Assembly: GCA_013399695.1 (NCBI GenBank) | Contig: VXAU01000307.1 | Span: forward strand, 512,247-576,246 | Direction of reading: 5' to 3' | From: Formicarius rufipectus | Taxonomy: Eukaryota > Chordata > Aves > Passeriformes > Formicariidae | DNA: 64,000 nucleotides | Part shown: positions 12,801 to 26,816 of the stretch, one piece after another | How positions within the stretch are numbered: the stretch's first letter is position 1 | Layout of the letters: each line of letters opens with the position of its first letter | The notes under the pieces: model-generated | The model's database searches: none | The model's input: the letters and a program-made list of their open reading frames with translations, nothing else | Told to the model about the DNA's origin: nothing | Program-made: the position numbers and the translations under genes

Positions 12801-14872
12801 GTCAGCTCTTCAGTAATCCCTGACTTGATCCTTTCCCACCGCTGGCACTTTCCTTCCTTCTTGACCACTACCTAACTTCCTCAACTAAGCAACATTCTCA
12901 CAGCTTTCCAAAAATGCTTCATTCCTGCAGGCCTTCTTTGCAGATACAAGTATCCCTAAATTTGTATCTTACAGCAATAGAGTGATGACAGGATTGTAAA
13001 TTGCATTATTGCAAAACAGCAGTTTGGGGGCAAGGGGTCATTATGGGGTTAAAGGTGCCATAAGAATACAGAAAATGATGAAAATTATTTAAATACTTAA
13101 GAAGCGATTATTTGTGATAATGTGTCACAGACATAAGTTCCCATGCCCTGAAGCAACACTCTGTCACAGTACTGGTCGAGTGTACAAAACAGGCTTATGG
13201 GAGGAGAATTATCTCTATGCATGAAAGTATTTATAGTGAAGGAGGGCAAGGAAATGAAAACCAAACAAGCTCTGGAGACGTCTGATAGACTGAAAACAAA
13301 ACGAGAAATATATGAAATTCTTCTACAGAAAGGCCAAATTAGCTCTGTACAGATGAAGTTCCATCAAAAAGAACAAAAGGATCTGTATATTAAAAGCAGA
13401 CACATGCAACTGGTGACCCATAGGCAAAAAAAGATATAGAAGAGCTCAGAGGAAATGTCTATTCAGTTCTAATGTTTCAGACAAAGGGTGAAGGCTTTAA
13501 TCACCCAGATGCACTGGTTACTTGGAAGGCACATATCCCTGGCAGCTTAAGAGATGCTACTATGGGAATGCTGTATTGGAAACCTCCTGCGCCTTTATCC
13601 TTTGGCTAGACACTTGTGATAATTCACAGGCTCTGCACAGGATTACAGGGATGCTACAACACTCTCATTAATGTGGACATTTGCATCCCCGTCTGCCTGG
13701 GCCTGGAAAATCCTCCACCAGGAGCTGGGATGCGGTGGCTGGAGCACAGCAGACCCAAGCACACAATTAATGAGCTACAGAAACATGTCTGCACAACTGC
13801 ACTGTAAATTTATCTATTCACTGCAGAACCGAGCATATTTACTTTGCCTGAGAGCCTGTTCTTTCCTAAACTTGCTGAAGGCCATTACCTTTAAAGAGGT
13901 TGAGTCACTCAACAGTTGTAAAGGTCTGGTGCGCATTAAAGTTGTTAAATCCTGACTCCCTCTCCTGTACCTGTATTTTCACCCTCTTTTCACATGTGAC
14001 AGATGATTCAAGGTGCAATATTCTTTCTTCGAGCCACGCAAATGGCTGAGAGAGTATATGGTGGTGGTAAATACCCTGCTTAGAGTACTGAAGAGACTCA
14101 GAAATTACACAGGCTGTTATTTTGTATTCCTAAAACCCTTAGAAAGCCTGTTTGCAAATCATCATTGAAGTGTGGGGTCTGAACAAACTGAAAACTGACA
14201 TGAGAGGTGGAAAAGTTTCCAGGAGTATCTTGGAGGGCACAGACACAGGACAGCTGAGTGTTTAACTGCTCTGCCTTCTTCCCTGCAGCCACTCATACCC
14301 ACCGTGGCTTCACACAATGGACATATACAATGGCATCTGTTAAAACGTGAAATAAGCAGCAGCCTGACAAGGTAAAAAAAAAAAAGGAAAAAATATTTAT
14401 AATCAATGGAGTATTTTTTGCTGTATTTTTACTAATGTTTACTTAAAGCCACAACACTCTTTCAGTTTGTCAGATAAACCCCTGTAAGTTCATTAGTCAT
14501 TCACTTCTTTACATCACAGTGCACTGCTTTGTCCAAAGAGAAAATTTCTAAAAAGGAAAGAGTACATGCTATATCTGAATAAAGTATTAATGAGCCAAAT
14601 ACTCTGCAACTGAGGATAAACGACAGGTTCAAGCAAGCCCCTACTCTGAGTCACCTCTACTTCTATTAAGGAACACTGTACCATAAACATGTTCCATCCA
14701 AAACAAACACAGTCAACACTGCAGTTTCTAGGATTCTACTGAAACGGTAAATAGGCCTGTCTAAAAGACTATCAGAATTCCCTTTTTTGTTAAATCTCAG
14801 AAAAATCTTCTGCAGGATGAATTACTGGTAACTCAACAGACATTTCATAATGCAAAAGCTGTAAGGAAAACA

Positions 14873-14920
14873 TCCAGATGATCTTTAAGGTCCCTTCCAA
14901 CCCAAACCATTCTATGATCT
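14873..14920 (+). mobile_element. CR1 LINE terminal fragment, 48 bp
   Basis: Only the extreme 3' end is present: CCAGATGATCTTTAAGGTCC then CAACCCAAACCATTCTATG. The tail is nearly consensus, so severe 5' truncation rather than age explains its size. Confidence 0.85.
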
Positions 14921-16990
14921 TCATTCTACATTAGACACACAAACCCCAAATTATACAGTGGGCTACAACCGAGTAATCATTTTAGTGGCCTTAACCTATT
15001 TCCTATGGCAGCTAAAAGAAATCAAAATTGTACTAGCAGGACTGGAATAATGCTACTGGCTTTCTCATTTTTGCTTTCTTTAGCTATTAAATGTGCAGAA
15101 AACCTAAGTGATGCAACTCAGAACAAGCTCAGTCTACTCTGCAAATCCGTCTGTAAAACAATATGGAAAGTGTATCACAAAAATAGTAATTTCTCTACAG
15201 GTTTCCTCAGATATTTCTTCCTCTCAATCAGAAAAGATTCACAAGTTCAATAGCTTTATGTTCCACCAAAAAAAGCATTTAATTCCCTAATTTGAAGACT
15301 ACTATCAAATTATGCTGTTTCCAAAGAGTTTATGTGGCATAGCAACTATGAATGGGTCATCCCAAATAATTAAAGACAGTCCTATGGGACCTTCTCTCTC
15401 AGAACTCCATCTCTCTGTGACATGTGTGATGCTCTGGATTCCCTTAAACAGGGATCAAGAGTGAACAGTCCTATGCTGATTTGTTCATGTACTCACACAT
15501 CCTGCCCAGGAATGACTTCCAGTTTGTGAGACATTCAAGCACCATGCAGTTTTCTGGATGGCAGAAGACAAATTAATTGTAGTGGTGCCTTGGCCCTCCA
15601 AAATGACAAAATTATCCCACAGGTTGCTGCCTACAAGTCAGCAGAGACCCAAAAGGCGATCAAGGGAAGAGCAGACTACACTGTCCAAATCTGAGCTCTT
15701 AAGAGTTGTGCATATTTAGGTATGAAACACCTTTTTAAGCCAGGCCTGCAACCAACCATGTCATTTTTAAGCAGTCCTGTGCCATTACCTGCAAAGCAGG
15801 AAATATTTCAACCCATGTGCCCCATGTGAGAAGACCCTAAGACAGAGAGCAGGAACCTTTCCTCCATGGTTCACCTTGATCCAATCCATCTCTAAATGAA
15901 GCTGTGAGCCTGTCCATCTGGGATGTCCCCCTGACCCACAAGCTGGAGGTGCTGGACTGCAAACACTTCCAATGGCACGCAGGGCACTGGGCTGCCCACA
16001 ACAGATGGGGAATAGGGTATTATTGTCCCGTAAGGCGCCCACTCAGAATCCCCAGTGGGTTCAACCAGGCTTAAACCAAGTTCAATGATATTTCCATGTT
16101 GGAAACAGCTGATATCAGCCTAAAACCTCACCTCCATATGTTACTTACAGGCAAAAACAGGCAAGCCCACATGGAGTACTCCTCTTGTTGTTGACACTGC
16201 TAAAGCAGCATTTTAGTACATTTCACCACTACTACACTCAATTCTAAGTAATAAAGGATGCTTCTTTCCTTTTAAAAATTAGCTTCATTCTATTTGCATC
16301 ACTAAGTCAGACCAGCAAGAGCACATTTGCTACTAATATTCTTTTTCCTTGTCTGAGCAACTGTTGTCTCCCCTTTTGTCACAGCCTTTCCTCCTAATTG
16401 CAATGACACCTCCCAATTTTGGAATGGCTGATCATCTTATAAGCTTCCCCACAGCTAATCTAGGTCAACAAGCTACTAATAAGGCCAGCATATGTTTCTT
16501 TTATTTAACGCTATTGAGATCTTTATAAATCACTTCTGTCTCCCAACGAAAGCCACTCCACGGATTCAAGAACCTTCCTATGTTTAAGTACTAACAGTAA
16601 GGGATGAGAATGAACAATATAAAAAGCACCTGTACACAGAATACTGTCTGTGCCTGTGAACAGCTCAGGCAAGAGGAAAGCAAAGCTGCACAAGACTGAC
16701 CAAGTGACTTCAAAAATCTCTGCAGGTACCCTGCTGTGCACACAACTGACAGTCCAGCAAAGTTCAGACCCAATGGTTTGAAGGTGCTTGATTTTCCACT
16801 TCCACAATATGCTCTTTCAAACACAGCCTGAGCATGAGAATATCATGCAAGCCCTTTTTCTGAGAAGACATCAGTTTTCTCTACTTAGAACATCTAATAA
16901 AAACGGGATTACCCCTTTCACAACATAATGGAGGGGGATTAAAAAAAATCACATCATGAAGCTATTTATTACAAACAGAGTATCATTTTA

Positions 16991-17234
16991 TCATAGAATC
17001 ACACAATGGTTTGGGTTGGAAGGAACCTTAAAGCTCATCCAGTCCCACCCCCTGCCATGGGCAGGGACACCTCCCACCAGCCCAGGCTACTCCAAGTCCC
17101 ATCCAACCTGGCCTTGGACACTCCCAGGGATCCAGGGGCAGCCACAGCTTCTCTGCCCAACCTGTGCCAGGGCCTCCCCACCCTCACAGGGAAAAATTTC
17201 TTCCCAGTACCACTCTGTCAGTGTGAAGCCACTT
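16991..17234 (-). mobile_element. CR1 LINE 3'-end fragment, 0.24 kb
   Basis: It begins TCATAGAATCACACAATGG and continues through CCCCCTGCCATGGGCAGG to TTTCTTCCCAGTACCAC, stopping inside the element. Close to consensus. Confidence 0.95.
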
Positions 17235-17751
17235 TATATTCAGGGTAGACAATAAATGCTTTCTCCTCTAAATCAAAATTCTACAAAACTTTCAAAGTTA
17301 AGAAGCACTATATTGTCTTTGAAGATTTTAATTCTCACTTTTGAGACAGCACCAACCAGTCAGTTCTGTACTCCTACATAATGAAGAGAATTTACAGCTG
17401 AAATCCATGTCTTAAGGCACATGGAAAAAGCCACCAAAGTGAAGAACACAGAGGGAAAAAAAAATCAACACAAATCTTCCAAGTAACAAATTCACCAGGA
17501 ACAGTGTTGTATGGCAATGTAAATTTGCTGGAATGGACAGGTCATCTGCTATGGCTTTAAAGCAAACACAGAAAATCAAACAAGCTGGTTGAGTTGCAAT
17601 AAATAAGCTGCATCTGTATCCACAGAAAGATGCTCTTTGCCTGTTTATCTCAGTGACATGATGTCTGCATGAAACTATCTGGAGACAGGAATTACCAAAA
17701 GCCACTGTTGGTATGAACAGGTCTCCCCAAAGCACAGAATTGGAGAGTGGG

Positions 17752-17784
17752 GAGTGCTTTTCATTCTTCCAATGAAAAGCATTC
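17752..17784. repeat. Hairpin with 14-bp stem
   Basis: GAGTGCTTTTCATT, loop CTTCC, then AATGAAAAGCATTC; one G-T wobble, otherwise perfect. Confidence 0.9.
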
Positions 17785-19565
17785 TAAGCCTAAGGTTAAA
17801 AACTTCCTTTAGAAAATTTAGGGAACAGTCATGCTGCTGTGGTAACTTTCATTGAGGTAATTTCTCCCTAGTCCATCTACTATCCATGTGTGATGTAAAA
17901 GAGGAGAAAAAATTACCTGTTATTCTTGAACAGGTTGAACCATAGATATTTAGATTTCACTATCAAAAACCAGGGCTTTGTGACTATTGCCCTCCCAATA
18001 TCTGCAGAGGCAGATTTCACTGCTTTAGTGAAACTATTCATTAGCCTTAACTGTACAAAAGCCTTCCTTCTTTTCTTCTGTTTATAAAAAGGGAACTGGG
18101 AAGCTGATGCTCAGAGGATTCCGTATTTAACAGCTCTGGCCACAGGGCATTAATTCCAAGAAGCCCTTTCCAAGCTTGATCTTTTATTATGATATAATTC
18201 AATCTGTGAAGCCTCTCAATCTCTGCTGCTGTGGGAGCAGAGCCTCTTTTCTCTAGGGTTTGCTATTACAAATGCTTTTCTATTATGATTAAGAGATCAG
18301 TAAACTGAGATTTAATTTAATGGCCCAATTAAGAGATGAAGGCTTGAACGCAGAATATGAAGACCTCGTCTATTGATAGTTCCTACACTGTCACCACAGC
18401 CCAGGCCTCCTGTGTGTGTGGTGTGATACAAACCTATGTGTTTCAAAGATCCTCAGAGCTGTGCAGCTCTAAGCAACATAAATCCCTTGTTGCAGCAGTA
18501 CCAACAGAGGAGGAAAAAAGAAGGGAGGAATTAGTGTTTATGTTATAAAGTGTTCATAAAGGCATAGGCTGGTGATTGTGCTGGGAATGCATCACTGACA
18601 TCTTTGTAATGTTATCTTGCTTTTTGATTACAGAAAGCTGACTCTGAAGTCAGACTTCTTTAAAATAATGTTCTGTAAGGTCAATGGGTTCCAATTCCCA
18701 AATTTGGAACAATTTTAGGAGGTTTTATATCTGAAAAATGGCTCTAATTTAACACCATTCATTCTTCTGCTGGAAGAAAGAAGCCAGAATAATTGAGTTT
18801 AACAGAATTACTGCATACCCTATCCACCTAATTTGATTTTGCTCAATTTAGACATTTCCATTAAAGTCTGAAGTGACAATTTAGCTCAAATCTTACGATT
18901 TAAAAATCTCAAGTCCTGTATGAGAAGAAATACTTATGTCCTATACTCACATTTCCAAAAGAGAATTAAATTAGAAAGCAAAACAACTCTGAAGCATTCA
19001 TGCAGCAACTTGGATTTTTCTTCCAAGTTTTTCTCCTTAATAAGCACCTTTGATTTGGGCAACTCCATCTCACTAGTTCTCCCAACTATCCTATCACTAC
19101 TCTTCAGTGAAGAGGAAGCTTTGTGTTAAAGAGCTTCCTGAAAACACTGTGGACATCAAAGAAAAAAAAAAAAAAAAGAGGCAGGAAAACCAGAATGCTC
19201 ACAGAGTATAAAGCTGTGTGGGAGAGAAATTTGTTTATCTTCCTCTGTGAGCAGTCTAGTGAGTTCTGAGACAGCAATTACATCTCACTATTGGCACTGC
19301 TAGAAAGTGCTATTAAGCAATTCATAAATTCTGATTTCATCACATTCACACACTAACAACTTCAGATTTTTCAGTTCAGTGTGGCCCCCAATATGCAGGT
19401 CAGATCACACATGTCTTCCTGCTCCACAAACATTTTTCTTCTTTACTGAACACACCGTGTTCCACACAAATTTCTCTGGGCAGAGAATGGACTGAGAGCA
19501 GCCCTGAGGAGGAGGACCAGGGGTCTTGGTAAATGAGAAATTTATTTACATTAAGGGAAACATTC

Positions 19566-19676
19566 GATGCCAGGTTGGACGGGGCCTGGAACAACCTGGG
19601 ATAGAGAAATGTGCTCCTGTCCATGGCAGAGGATGAGCTTTAAGGTCCCTTCCAACCCAAACCAATCTGGGATTCC
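19566..19676 (+). mobile_element. CR1 LINE 3'-end fragment
   Basis: GATGCCAGGTTGGACGGGGC through TTTAAGGTCCCTTCCAACCC to CCAATCTGGGATTCC. A ~110-bp tail of the common type. Confidence 0.9.
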
Positions 19677-22600
19677 ATTAAATACACTGCAGTAGCAATA
19701 AAACGTTTCTGTAGAAACTCACACACTACATCTCAAAGACAATTTTTAGGCAAGCATAACCCAAGCTTCAAAAGCGCAGTTTAAAGTAACATCATGTTCT
19801 CGTTCCTAAACAACTGTCATAAATATTTTCACTCAAGAAAATCCCATCAGACTCATATAAGAGGAAACCATACCAGAGAAATTAAATTACTAATGCAGGA
19901 AGCCATAAACCAAATGTTATGGAGGGAGCTGAAACGTCTCAAATACAGCATATCAGAATGGATTGCAACTTTTCATGGTAGCTTAAAAAACACAACTGAC
20001 CGTAAGAAATTATGAAGATATGTTGAAAAGGGAATGCAGGGTTTCATCCTCTCAGGTGAGAGACTTGGTGAACCCCAGCAATGCAGTCAGACTTTACAAG
20101 CATGGATATTCAAGCACACAACTCACGACTGTATTTAAGAGAAACCTACAGCCACTGTTACAGCCTCAGGCTTTGCTCTCACAGCAGGTTCAGCAGGGCT
20201 GTGATGACACTCAGGCACAACCCACTGCATCCTGTACCATGCACAAGCCGAGGTTCTGCACCCCTTTCAAGGACTCCCTCTTCTCTAACTCCAGCCAACT
20301 CCTGCGAGCATCAAGAGAACTGTCATAAACCTCCTTCCCCATACTGTTCCCAGAATCTCACTGAAAACCTCTTCTCACAGCCAAAGAAATAAAATATGAC
20401 ACTGATAAAATGACATGGCACCTTTTGATATTTAAGTTCTTTAGGCTGTCCAACAGGGAGAAGTAAAACCAATAAAATGTTCTTAGCGCCCCAGACAGCC
20501 CTGCACACAAACAGCTGTGGTGATAATGTGGATGAGAAAGGAAAACTGGGTGATGCTTCTACTGCCATAAAGTCATTTAATGTTAAAACTGCACATCTAA
20601 TTAGTGAGGTGTATGGCAACCTCTAGTGGCATATGCCTGCTTAGAAAACAGCAAACATTCCAACATAGGAAGCCATAGGAAAAGCATTTGCCTTGAGAGA
20701 TCACTTGTCTTCTTGTCACTGATTTCATTCCAATGGTGTGGTGAGGAGAAACCAGAAGACACCTGATCCGAGGAAGACTCTCCATGTATTCCATACCCTA
20801 GAGCAGGCAGGCAAGTTGCAGAAAAGTCGAATATCATGAAAGCTGTTTCAAGAATATTAAAAGAACTAATTTGCCAACTGACTTGCAGTGTATGGGGAGC
20901 TGCCCACTCTGCTCACTCCACAAGGAGAGAAGAGGAAAGAGAGAAAGAGGAACTTCCCTCTTGTCTTTATACACCAGATTATGTAAGTGAATGATATGGA
21001 ATACTTCCTTAGTTATGTCCCCAGTTTCTAGGGAAGGCCTGCAGACAAACTATGACACGCAGTTTTGAGTGACAAACCAAATACCTGCACTACTATGCAG
21101 ATCTATTTAAATACACTTTAAAGATACTCCACAGAGCATCACAGTATCACCATGCTGATAAAACAGCTCTGTGCAATTAAATACAAGCCTTTGGTAAAAG
21201 CTGGAAGGGAAGGATTAAAAAGTCAGGGCAATCTACATCAGAGGACATCCAGCATAAAGTGAATATTGTCCTGGATCTTACTGTGAAACATCCATTACTT
21301 CTATTTTTTGCTTCCAGCAGCTGCTTGTGTAAAATTTATACTTGTGATAGATTTATACAAATCTGACCGTTTTCATTCTTGCTGGAATGTGATACAAATT
21401 AGCCAGCATTATGAGGCTGTATTCTACTGAGTTCTTAAGTGCAGTATGTTGAATATTCCCACCTCGTTCTTTCATACAAAATAGTGTTCATAATTTGAAA
21501 CAATTGGCTGTCTCTGCTCAGAATGGGATAAGAAAAAAAGTCTGCATGAAAATGGAATTATTTCTCACATTAAGGAAGGAGTCATTAGAGCATCTGGTGA
21601 GGTTTAAATTATGACTGTCTATTCAGTTGTATTGCTAAGCAGTTTTTAAGTGTTTCAAAGCTACTTAATTTAGAAACCTATACCCAGAAATACTTCATGT
21701 AATACAAAGTACTATCTTCTTTTTAGGTTTTTCCTTCACAGAAAACACTTTCCCTTTATGGATACTGTGCCTTCTACTTTCAGAGATGCTTGTACTCCGA
21801 TGGCAAAAGCAGAATAGGAGTATAAATATAAATACCCTGCTTTGGCATCATGGTACATCACTGCTAGCTAAATTCTGTAATTGTGGGTACCAGACTTCCT
21901 GAGGCAGAAAAAGGACAGACCATATATGACTCAAACATCAACCACTTAAGAAATATGTGTATTTTTACTATTTTTCTTGATAACCAAAACTTTATAACAA
22001 ATCTGTATATTGTAACAGGAAATCAGGTTAAAATACCTCATTTATGGTGCTTAAGCCTGCCACGGAACGCAAGGTTGTAAAGCTCTTGAGAAAAAAATTC
22101 AGTGAAGTCCTACAGCAAACAGCCAGCACCCATAACTGGCTCTTCCTTCAAGCTTGCCCATGTTCTAGTCCCACAGGACATTTTGACTTTAATACCCCTT
22201 TATAGTAGGATCTTTTGATTTATATGCAATCATGATCATGGTGACAAATTAAATCCTAGTCTTGGTGGTCTTTTTTCTCTACTGTCCAGATGTACAGTTT
22301 TGTATCTCCAGAAGAAGGTCATCTCTCTCTAACACTCCACTTGTTTCTCTGGTTCTGTTTCAAATCTAAAGCCACCACCTTCATTACAATCTCCACTGTA
22401 CAATAATATGGAGCAGCTGAGTTTCACAAGGCAGAATCTTAAGAGTAACAGCACAGAATATTTATGGATTATGTAAAAATATATATTATACAGATCTTAC
22501 TCCCTTTTGTTTAGATTCTTCAGCTGATGAGTATGACCATTTTCTCCATCAATCCTTACATTATTACCAACCCTCCTGGCACCCAAGTGTTGGTATAATC

Positions 22601-22680
22601 AACAGCCTTCTCATACTGCTACCTCACCAGACTAACACCTCTACAATCCTCCAAATGCACTGAGGTCTCGGACTAATTTA

Positions 22681-22832
22681 CAGAATCAAAGAATAGAACC
22701 ACAGAAATTTTAGGTTGGAAAAACCCTCCAAGGTCATGGTGCCCAACCATTCCCCAGCCAATGCCACCACTAGTCCATGTCCCCAAGTGCCATATCCACA
22801 TGGATTTTAAATCCCTCCATGGATGGGGACTG
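22681..22832 (-). mobile_element. CR1 LINE 3'-end fragment, older subfamily
   Basis: It begins CAGAATCAAAGAATAGAACC and contains TTTTAGGTTGGAAAAACCC and CATGTCCCCAAGTGCCATAT, the reverse complement of the older subfamily seen at 4143-4384. A short stretch after it, GTTGGACTCAATGATCTT (22838-22855), reads as CR1 in the opposite sense, perhaps a rearranged end. Confidence 0.85.
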
Positions 22833-24109
22833 CAACAGTTGGACTCAATGATCTTTCACAGTGACAGAATTTCCTTTCCGTTTTCTGCCAGTCACTCCAC
22901 ACACCAGTGTTAGGCACCAGCAGAAGTCTGTCTGTCTTCAACAAGAATATCAGCACATTCATTTCACAGCTGAAATCAAGCAGCAATGTTAAAGTCATAT
23001 TTTAACTATGTATGTTTGGAGATTGGGAATAAGACTCACAGATGTCAGAGCATCCTGCTGAAACACTGCATACAAAGAGTGTACAAGAAATTCCTGGGTT
23101 TTGAGACTAGCCAAATAACCTCTCCATGCCCTAAATATAACCAGAGGGACACCTCTCACTTTGGGCTACACAGAACAGCATTAGGAAAAAAAAATGGAAC
23201 AAAATCATAACCCAGGATCATAGGAAGAAGCTCAGAAGTGGCAAACGAAGTATCACAGTAAAAACCAGACCAAGTTTGTGAGCATTGAGGAAGTGTATCA
23301 CACACCATGCCAGGATCTGTGATTTCAGAACATTTCATACGCTTGGAAAACTCAGCTCCATTTCTATGACTTGAGAAATGAAGACAGCAGGCATTTAAGA
23401 GAATGTCTTTGGTAAGTAAGGGGAAAATATTGCCAGTTCAAACTCTGAACTCTCATCACCACTGCCAAAGGGTATGAAAAGAAGGTGAGTGTCAATCAGG
23501 GAAAAGGCAACAACGAATGCATTCATCCTGGTTACCTGTCCATAATTTTACAACCAACCATTTCAAAAGGGCAAGTGGCTTGCAGAATTAAATCCTTAAG
23601 AATAAGCTGCATTTCATGCTAACGTAGTTCCTCACAAAGTGTACAGGCACACAGTTATCATTTCCATATTTCTGGCACACTGTACCTGACAAGCACCCTA
23701 ACAGTTTATTCCAAATCACATTAACAAGGACCTTCTCAGTTTCCCTTGGAGTGTGGGGCAGGACTGGCTGCCAAGATGAGAAGGATGGCTGATGCAGGAT
23801 TACCTGCCTTTACAAAATGCTCTTCAGCACAGAGACAAAATAGGAAGGACCTACTTCAATATCTACTTTGAAATTATGGCCCTGTTTTAGAACCACAGCA
23901 GATATTGACTATTTATTACTGTACAGGATAATAAACTTTATACATTGAAAAGCATGGATTTAGGTTTTATTGCCCATATTTGGAGAGTGCCATCCTAAAA
24001 TTATCATTCTGTTATGTCTGATTTAACAGAGACTTTTAGCCAAATATGCAGGAAGAAGAAAGTTGAAAATCCATCCTGCATAGTAATTGAGAACCACTAT
24101 TCAGTGCAT

Positions 24110-24141
24110 TTTTATAATAACATGTATTTTATAATAACATG
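24110..24141. repeat. Two-copy 17-bp tandem duplication
   Basis: TTTTATAATAACATG occurs at 24110-24124 and 24127-24141 without mismatch. It lies about 290 bp past the exon 13 donor. Confidence 0.9.
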
Positions 24142-24431
24142 ATACGTGACTGAAAAAAACCCCATAATTCATACAAATCTCTGAAAACTTTGTGGTTTAA
24201 AGCAGCTACTGAGCTGTTCTGTTAAGAGTACTAAAGGGCAGATGTTTCTCAGACAGGTAAAATAGTGGGGGTTTTGTCCATTCAGAACAGGTTCAAGTAC
24301 AAAGCAGGTTAAGATTTATTCTGAGACTCAGTTATCATTTCTGCTCTTTAGTTCACTGGTATATATTAAGGCATCTAAAATGCAAGTTTCTCCACTCCTG
24401 AGTTTCAGCAAGGAGAAGTGTCTATATTTAC

Positions 24432-24526
24432 CTGATGATCCTCTGAGCAGCATACTGATGAAGGGAGCGGAACTGGGCTGACATATTTGCTAAGGCTGCC
24501 AGACAATTGGTATGAAGGTATTTGTC
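24432..24526 (-). CDS. DYM: DYM coding exon 13 (human numbering)
   Basis: This 95-bp exon starts in phase 0 with GAC AAA TAC and encodes 31 residues (DKYLHTNCLAAL to QYAAQRII). It ends with AG, the first two bases of the next serine codon. The acceptor is CTTCTTTTTGACAG and the donor GTAAAT. It matches human residues 456-486 plus part of 487. The asparagine in ALANMSAQ corresponds to human Asn469, a residue reported mutated in Smith-McCort dysplasia (from memory), and is conserved here. The exon contains an internal ATG but no initiator. It was found by searching for the next dymeclin segment after exon 12. No match to the following segment (LFSLLSKKHN) was found at lower coordinates. Confidence 0.96.
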
Positions 24527-25762
24527 CTGTCAAAAAGAAGAGCAAAGATAAAAAAAAAACAACCAACACATCAAACAGTTCTTTTGACATACACTGGCAC
24601 CTCGTGCAGGAATCATTCAAAAGACCAAGTAATGTATGCTGTTTTAAAGGACACAGTCAAAACTGCATAGCAGAAATGCAAACTGTATGTACTTGGTGAT
24701 GTTTTAGTATGTTTTCTTAAAATGTAAGGCCTATAAAAGAGTGATTCCACACAGATTTCAGAGTGGATATGTCTATATGTATAGACATGTATGTCTTCAT
24801 ATCTTTAGCAATGTCAACATACAGTGGCATCCAAGATGTAACAAACACAGAGACACTTTCCTCTTCTCTCCCTTCCTCTCACTCCTTTTTATAGTCTTAC
24901 TCTGAAACTTCCTACTTCGTAACTCATCTGCTTACTACGTCTTTCATGGCATTCTACATATCCCACAATTATAACCACACCATACTTCAGAGCACTGGTG
25001 CTCATTTCAGCATCCCTGAAACCATTTGAAAAGATAAGCCTCTAACTCATGTCCTGTCAAGGTGAAGGGTTTTCATAGAAAAAAAACTTGTCCACTTATG
25101 CAATCCAAAAGGGATTCATTTCCCTATTCAAGTTTAAAATACTCATTTACATAACAGATTCTAAATACTACAAATATATGCCAAATTTTCCCTTGTTCCT
25201 TACGATTCTTTTGAGTAGCAAAAGCCCTACTTTTTCCAATTTAAAATACAATTCATTTTTTGGGCTACTTTTTAATGTAAAAACTTCAGTGGCAAGTGCC
25301 TACTTGTTTGAAACAAGGTATAAAACTAAATTCTTGAAAATATCCAAAACCCTGCTATGAGGCTGAAAACTTGAAGAAGTAAAAACACTAACGATAAACA
25401 GAGCTGAAATTCCCACTTTTAAGTCATTTAAGTGGGGCAAGAAGCCTATAATGAATTATTTCTTTCCATGAACCTAAGGAACTCTTTCCTCATGTTTGAA
25501 GATGGGTTTGATGCCTGAATTAAGGTCTTCAGAGAAACCTACTCAACAAAACCCACATGATTATACAGAAATGGTGTTACAAGTTCATGACACTGAACAC
25601 TGCACTTAGTTGATGTAGCTGATCCGTCCATTTTCTTCTCTCCTGCAAATCCAGACGCCATCTGGTTGCAACAGAACGAATAAAATCCAACGCCCTGTTT
25701 TAAATGGCATTCATGCTGCTGGAGTTGGAAATCCACACGTAAGGGCTCCACGTTGCTCTTAC
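24527..25762 (-). other. DYM: DYM intron 12
   Basis: The shortest complete intron in the window at 1,236 bp, with a GTAAGA donor and TTGACAG acceptor. It contains no CR1, LTR or long tandem repeat that I can see; the sequence is ordinary AT-rich intron. Confidence 0.9.
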
Positions 25763-25876
25763 CCTTGTCCGTGTCATGTTGTACTGGATGGTTCTTATCA
25801 CAACCAGTATCAGGAGACTCCCAAGTGAGATCTCTGTTAGGACACGCTCAGCATACCAAGTGATATTTTTCAGTAT
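25763..25876 (-). CDS. DYM: DYM coding exon 12 (human numbering)
   Basis: A phase 0-0 exon of 114 bp and 38 codons, ILKNITWYAERVLTEISLG to RTIQYNMTRTR, matching human residues 418-455 with one substitution that I can see (Ala for Ser after WY). The acceptor is TTTTCCAG behind a nearly pure T tract (T8-G-T10 in transcript sense, 25881-25899). The donor is GTAAGA after the AGG arginine codon. SLGSLLILVVIRTI is another hydrophobic helix. Exon 13 lies only 1.2 kb downstream. The open frame on either side of the exon is intronic. Confidence 0.97.
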
Positions 25877-26816
25877 CTGGAAAAAAAAAACAAAAAAAAC
25901 ACAAGGTTCTTCAGCACCTAGGTCTGGAGAAAGAACACAGGAAGCCACCTGGAATCTCACATTCTGTAAGAGAAATTCCTTAAGGTAGTTCCCAGCCTCA
26001 AATTGGACTTAATTTTTGTATTCCAAAGCATAAGTAAAACACAATTTTTTTAAAAAAAGAAAAAAAACCCCACACCTTTGCAGCATTATCACCTGGCAGA
26101 TCACAACAACTTTAAGCCATGTGGAAACATGCCAAGTGTAGAAAGATTACATTTGGCAATTCCATAATTTCCATGCCCTGTGCCACCACACTCCTACATT
26201 CTTTTTGATCTTAACCCTTTACTCTTTATAAAGTCATAGGGCAGATGCACAGTGAAGAGCTGACCTTACACTGAAGCCGTTGCCTTGCCAGATACAAGTT
26301 CTCTTCCCTTAATGCTAAGAGTAAGTCATCAGCTTTGTTAAGGGGTTTTGCATCTTTCAGTGCCCTCCACTCTCACGGTGGACAAAGTTTAAACCATTTC
26401 CAAGTTTATTGACGGAGAATCACTGCACTCTTTCCTTGTGCTCGGCCAACCAACACTGAGGAAACATATGCACAGAACACCATGACTTAAAAGACTGGTA
26501 AAAATGAGTCAACAGGAACTGTCCTAAAAACATGGAAAAGATTCTCTATAAATTCAGGGCTATTTTGGGTCAAATTTTCAATATGTTTAACAAGGGCTAT
26601 TGCACACAAAGATACTGCTCTGTGTAGCTTCATCTTGGAGATACACTACTTGGAGTGCTTTACTGAAATTTCAGATTAAATTAAAATAATATGGATGTCT
26701 TAAAAATTCTAAACCCCATCAACCTTAACTACCAGCTTATTATTTAATTTCTTCTCTTAAGAAGTTACATGAAAACACTTATATCTAGGTCTCTTAACAC
26801 AAGGTTGTGAACCTGC

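Larger units (their letters stand above)
1..24431 (-). other. DYM: DYM intron 13 (3' part beyond window)
   Basis: At least 24.4 kb downstream of exon 13, opening with donor GTAAAT. It holds a dozen CR1 insertions including one nested pair, an assembly gap at 5344-5424, a palindromic hairpin at 17752-17784 and a short tandem duplication at 24110-24141. The stretches 424-2005, 2574-4142, 4385-6087, 6142-7142, 7542-9821, 10476-11782, 12801-14872, 14921-16990, 17235-19565, 19677-22680 and 22833-24431 contain no exon, RNA gene or named repeat that I can support. Later dymeclin exons (from LFSLLSKKHN on) were searched for and not seen. Confidence 0.8.
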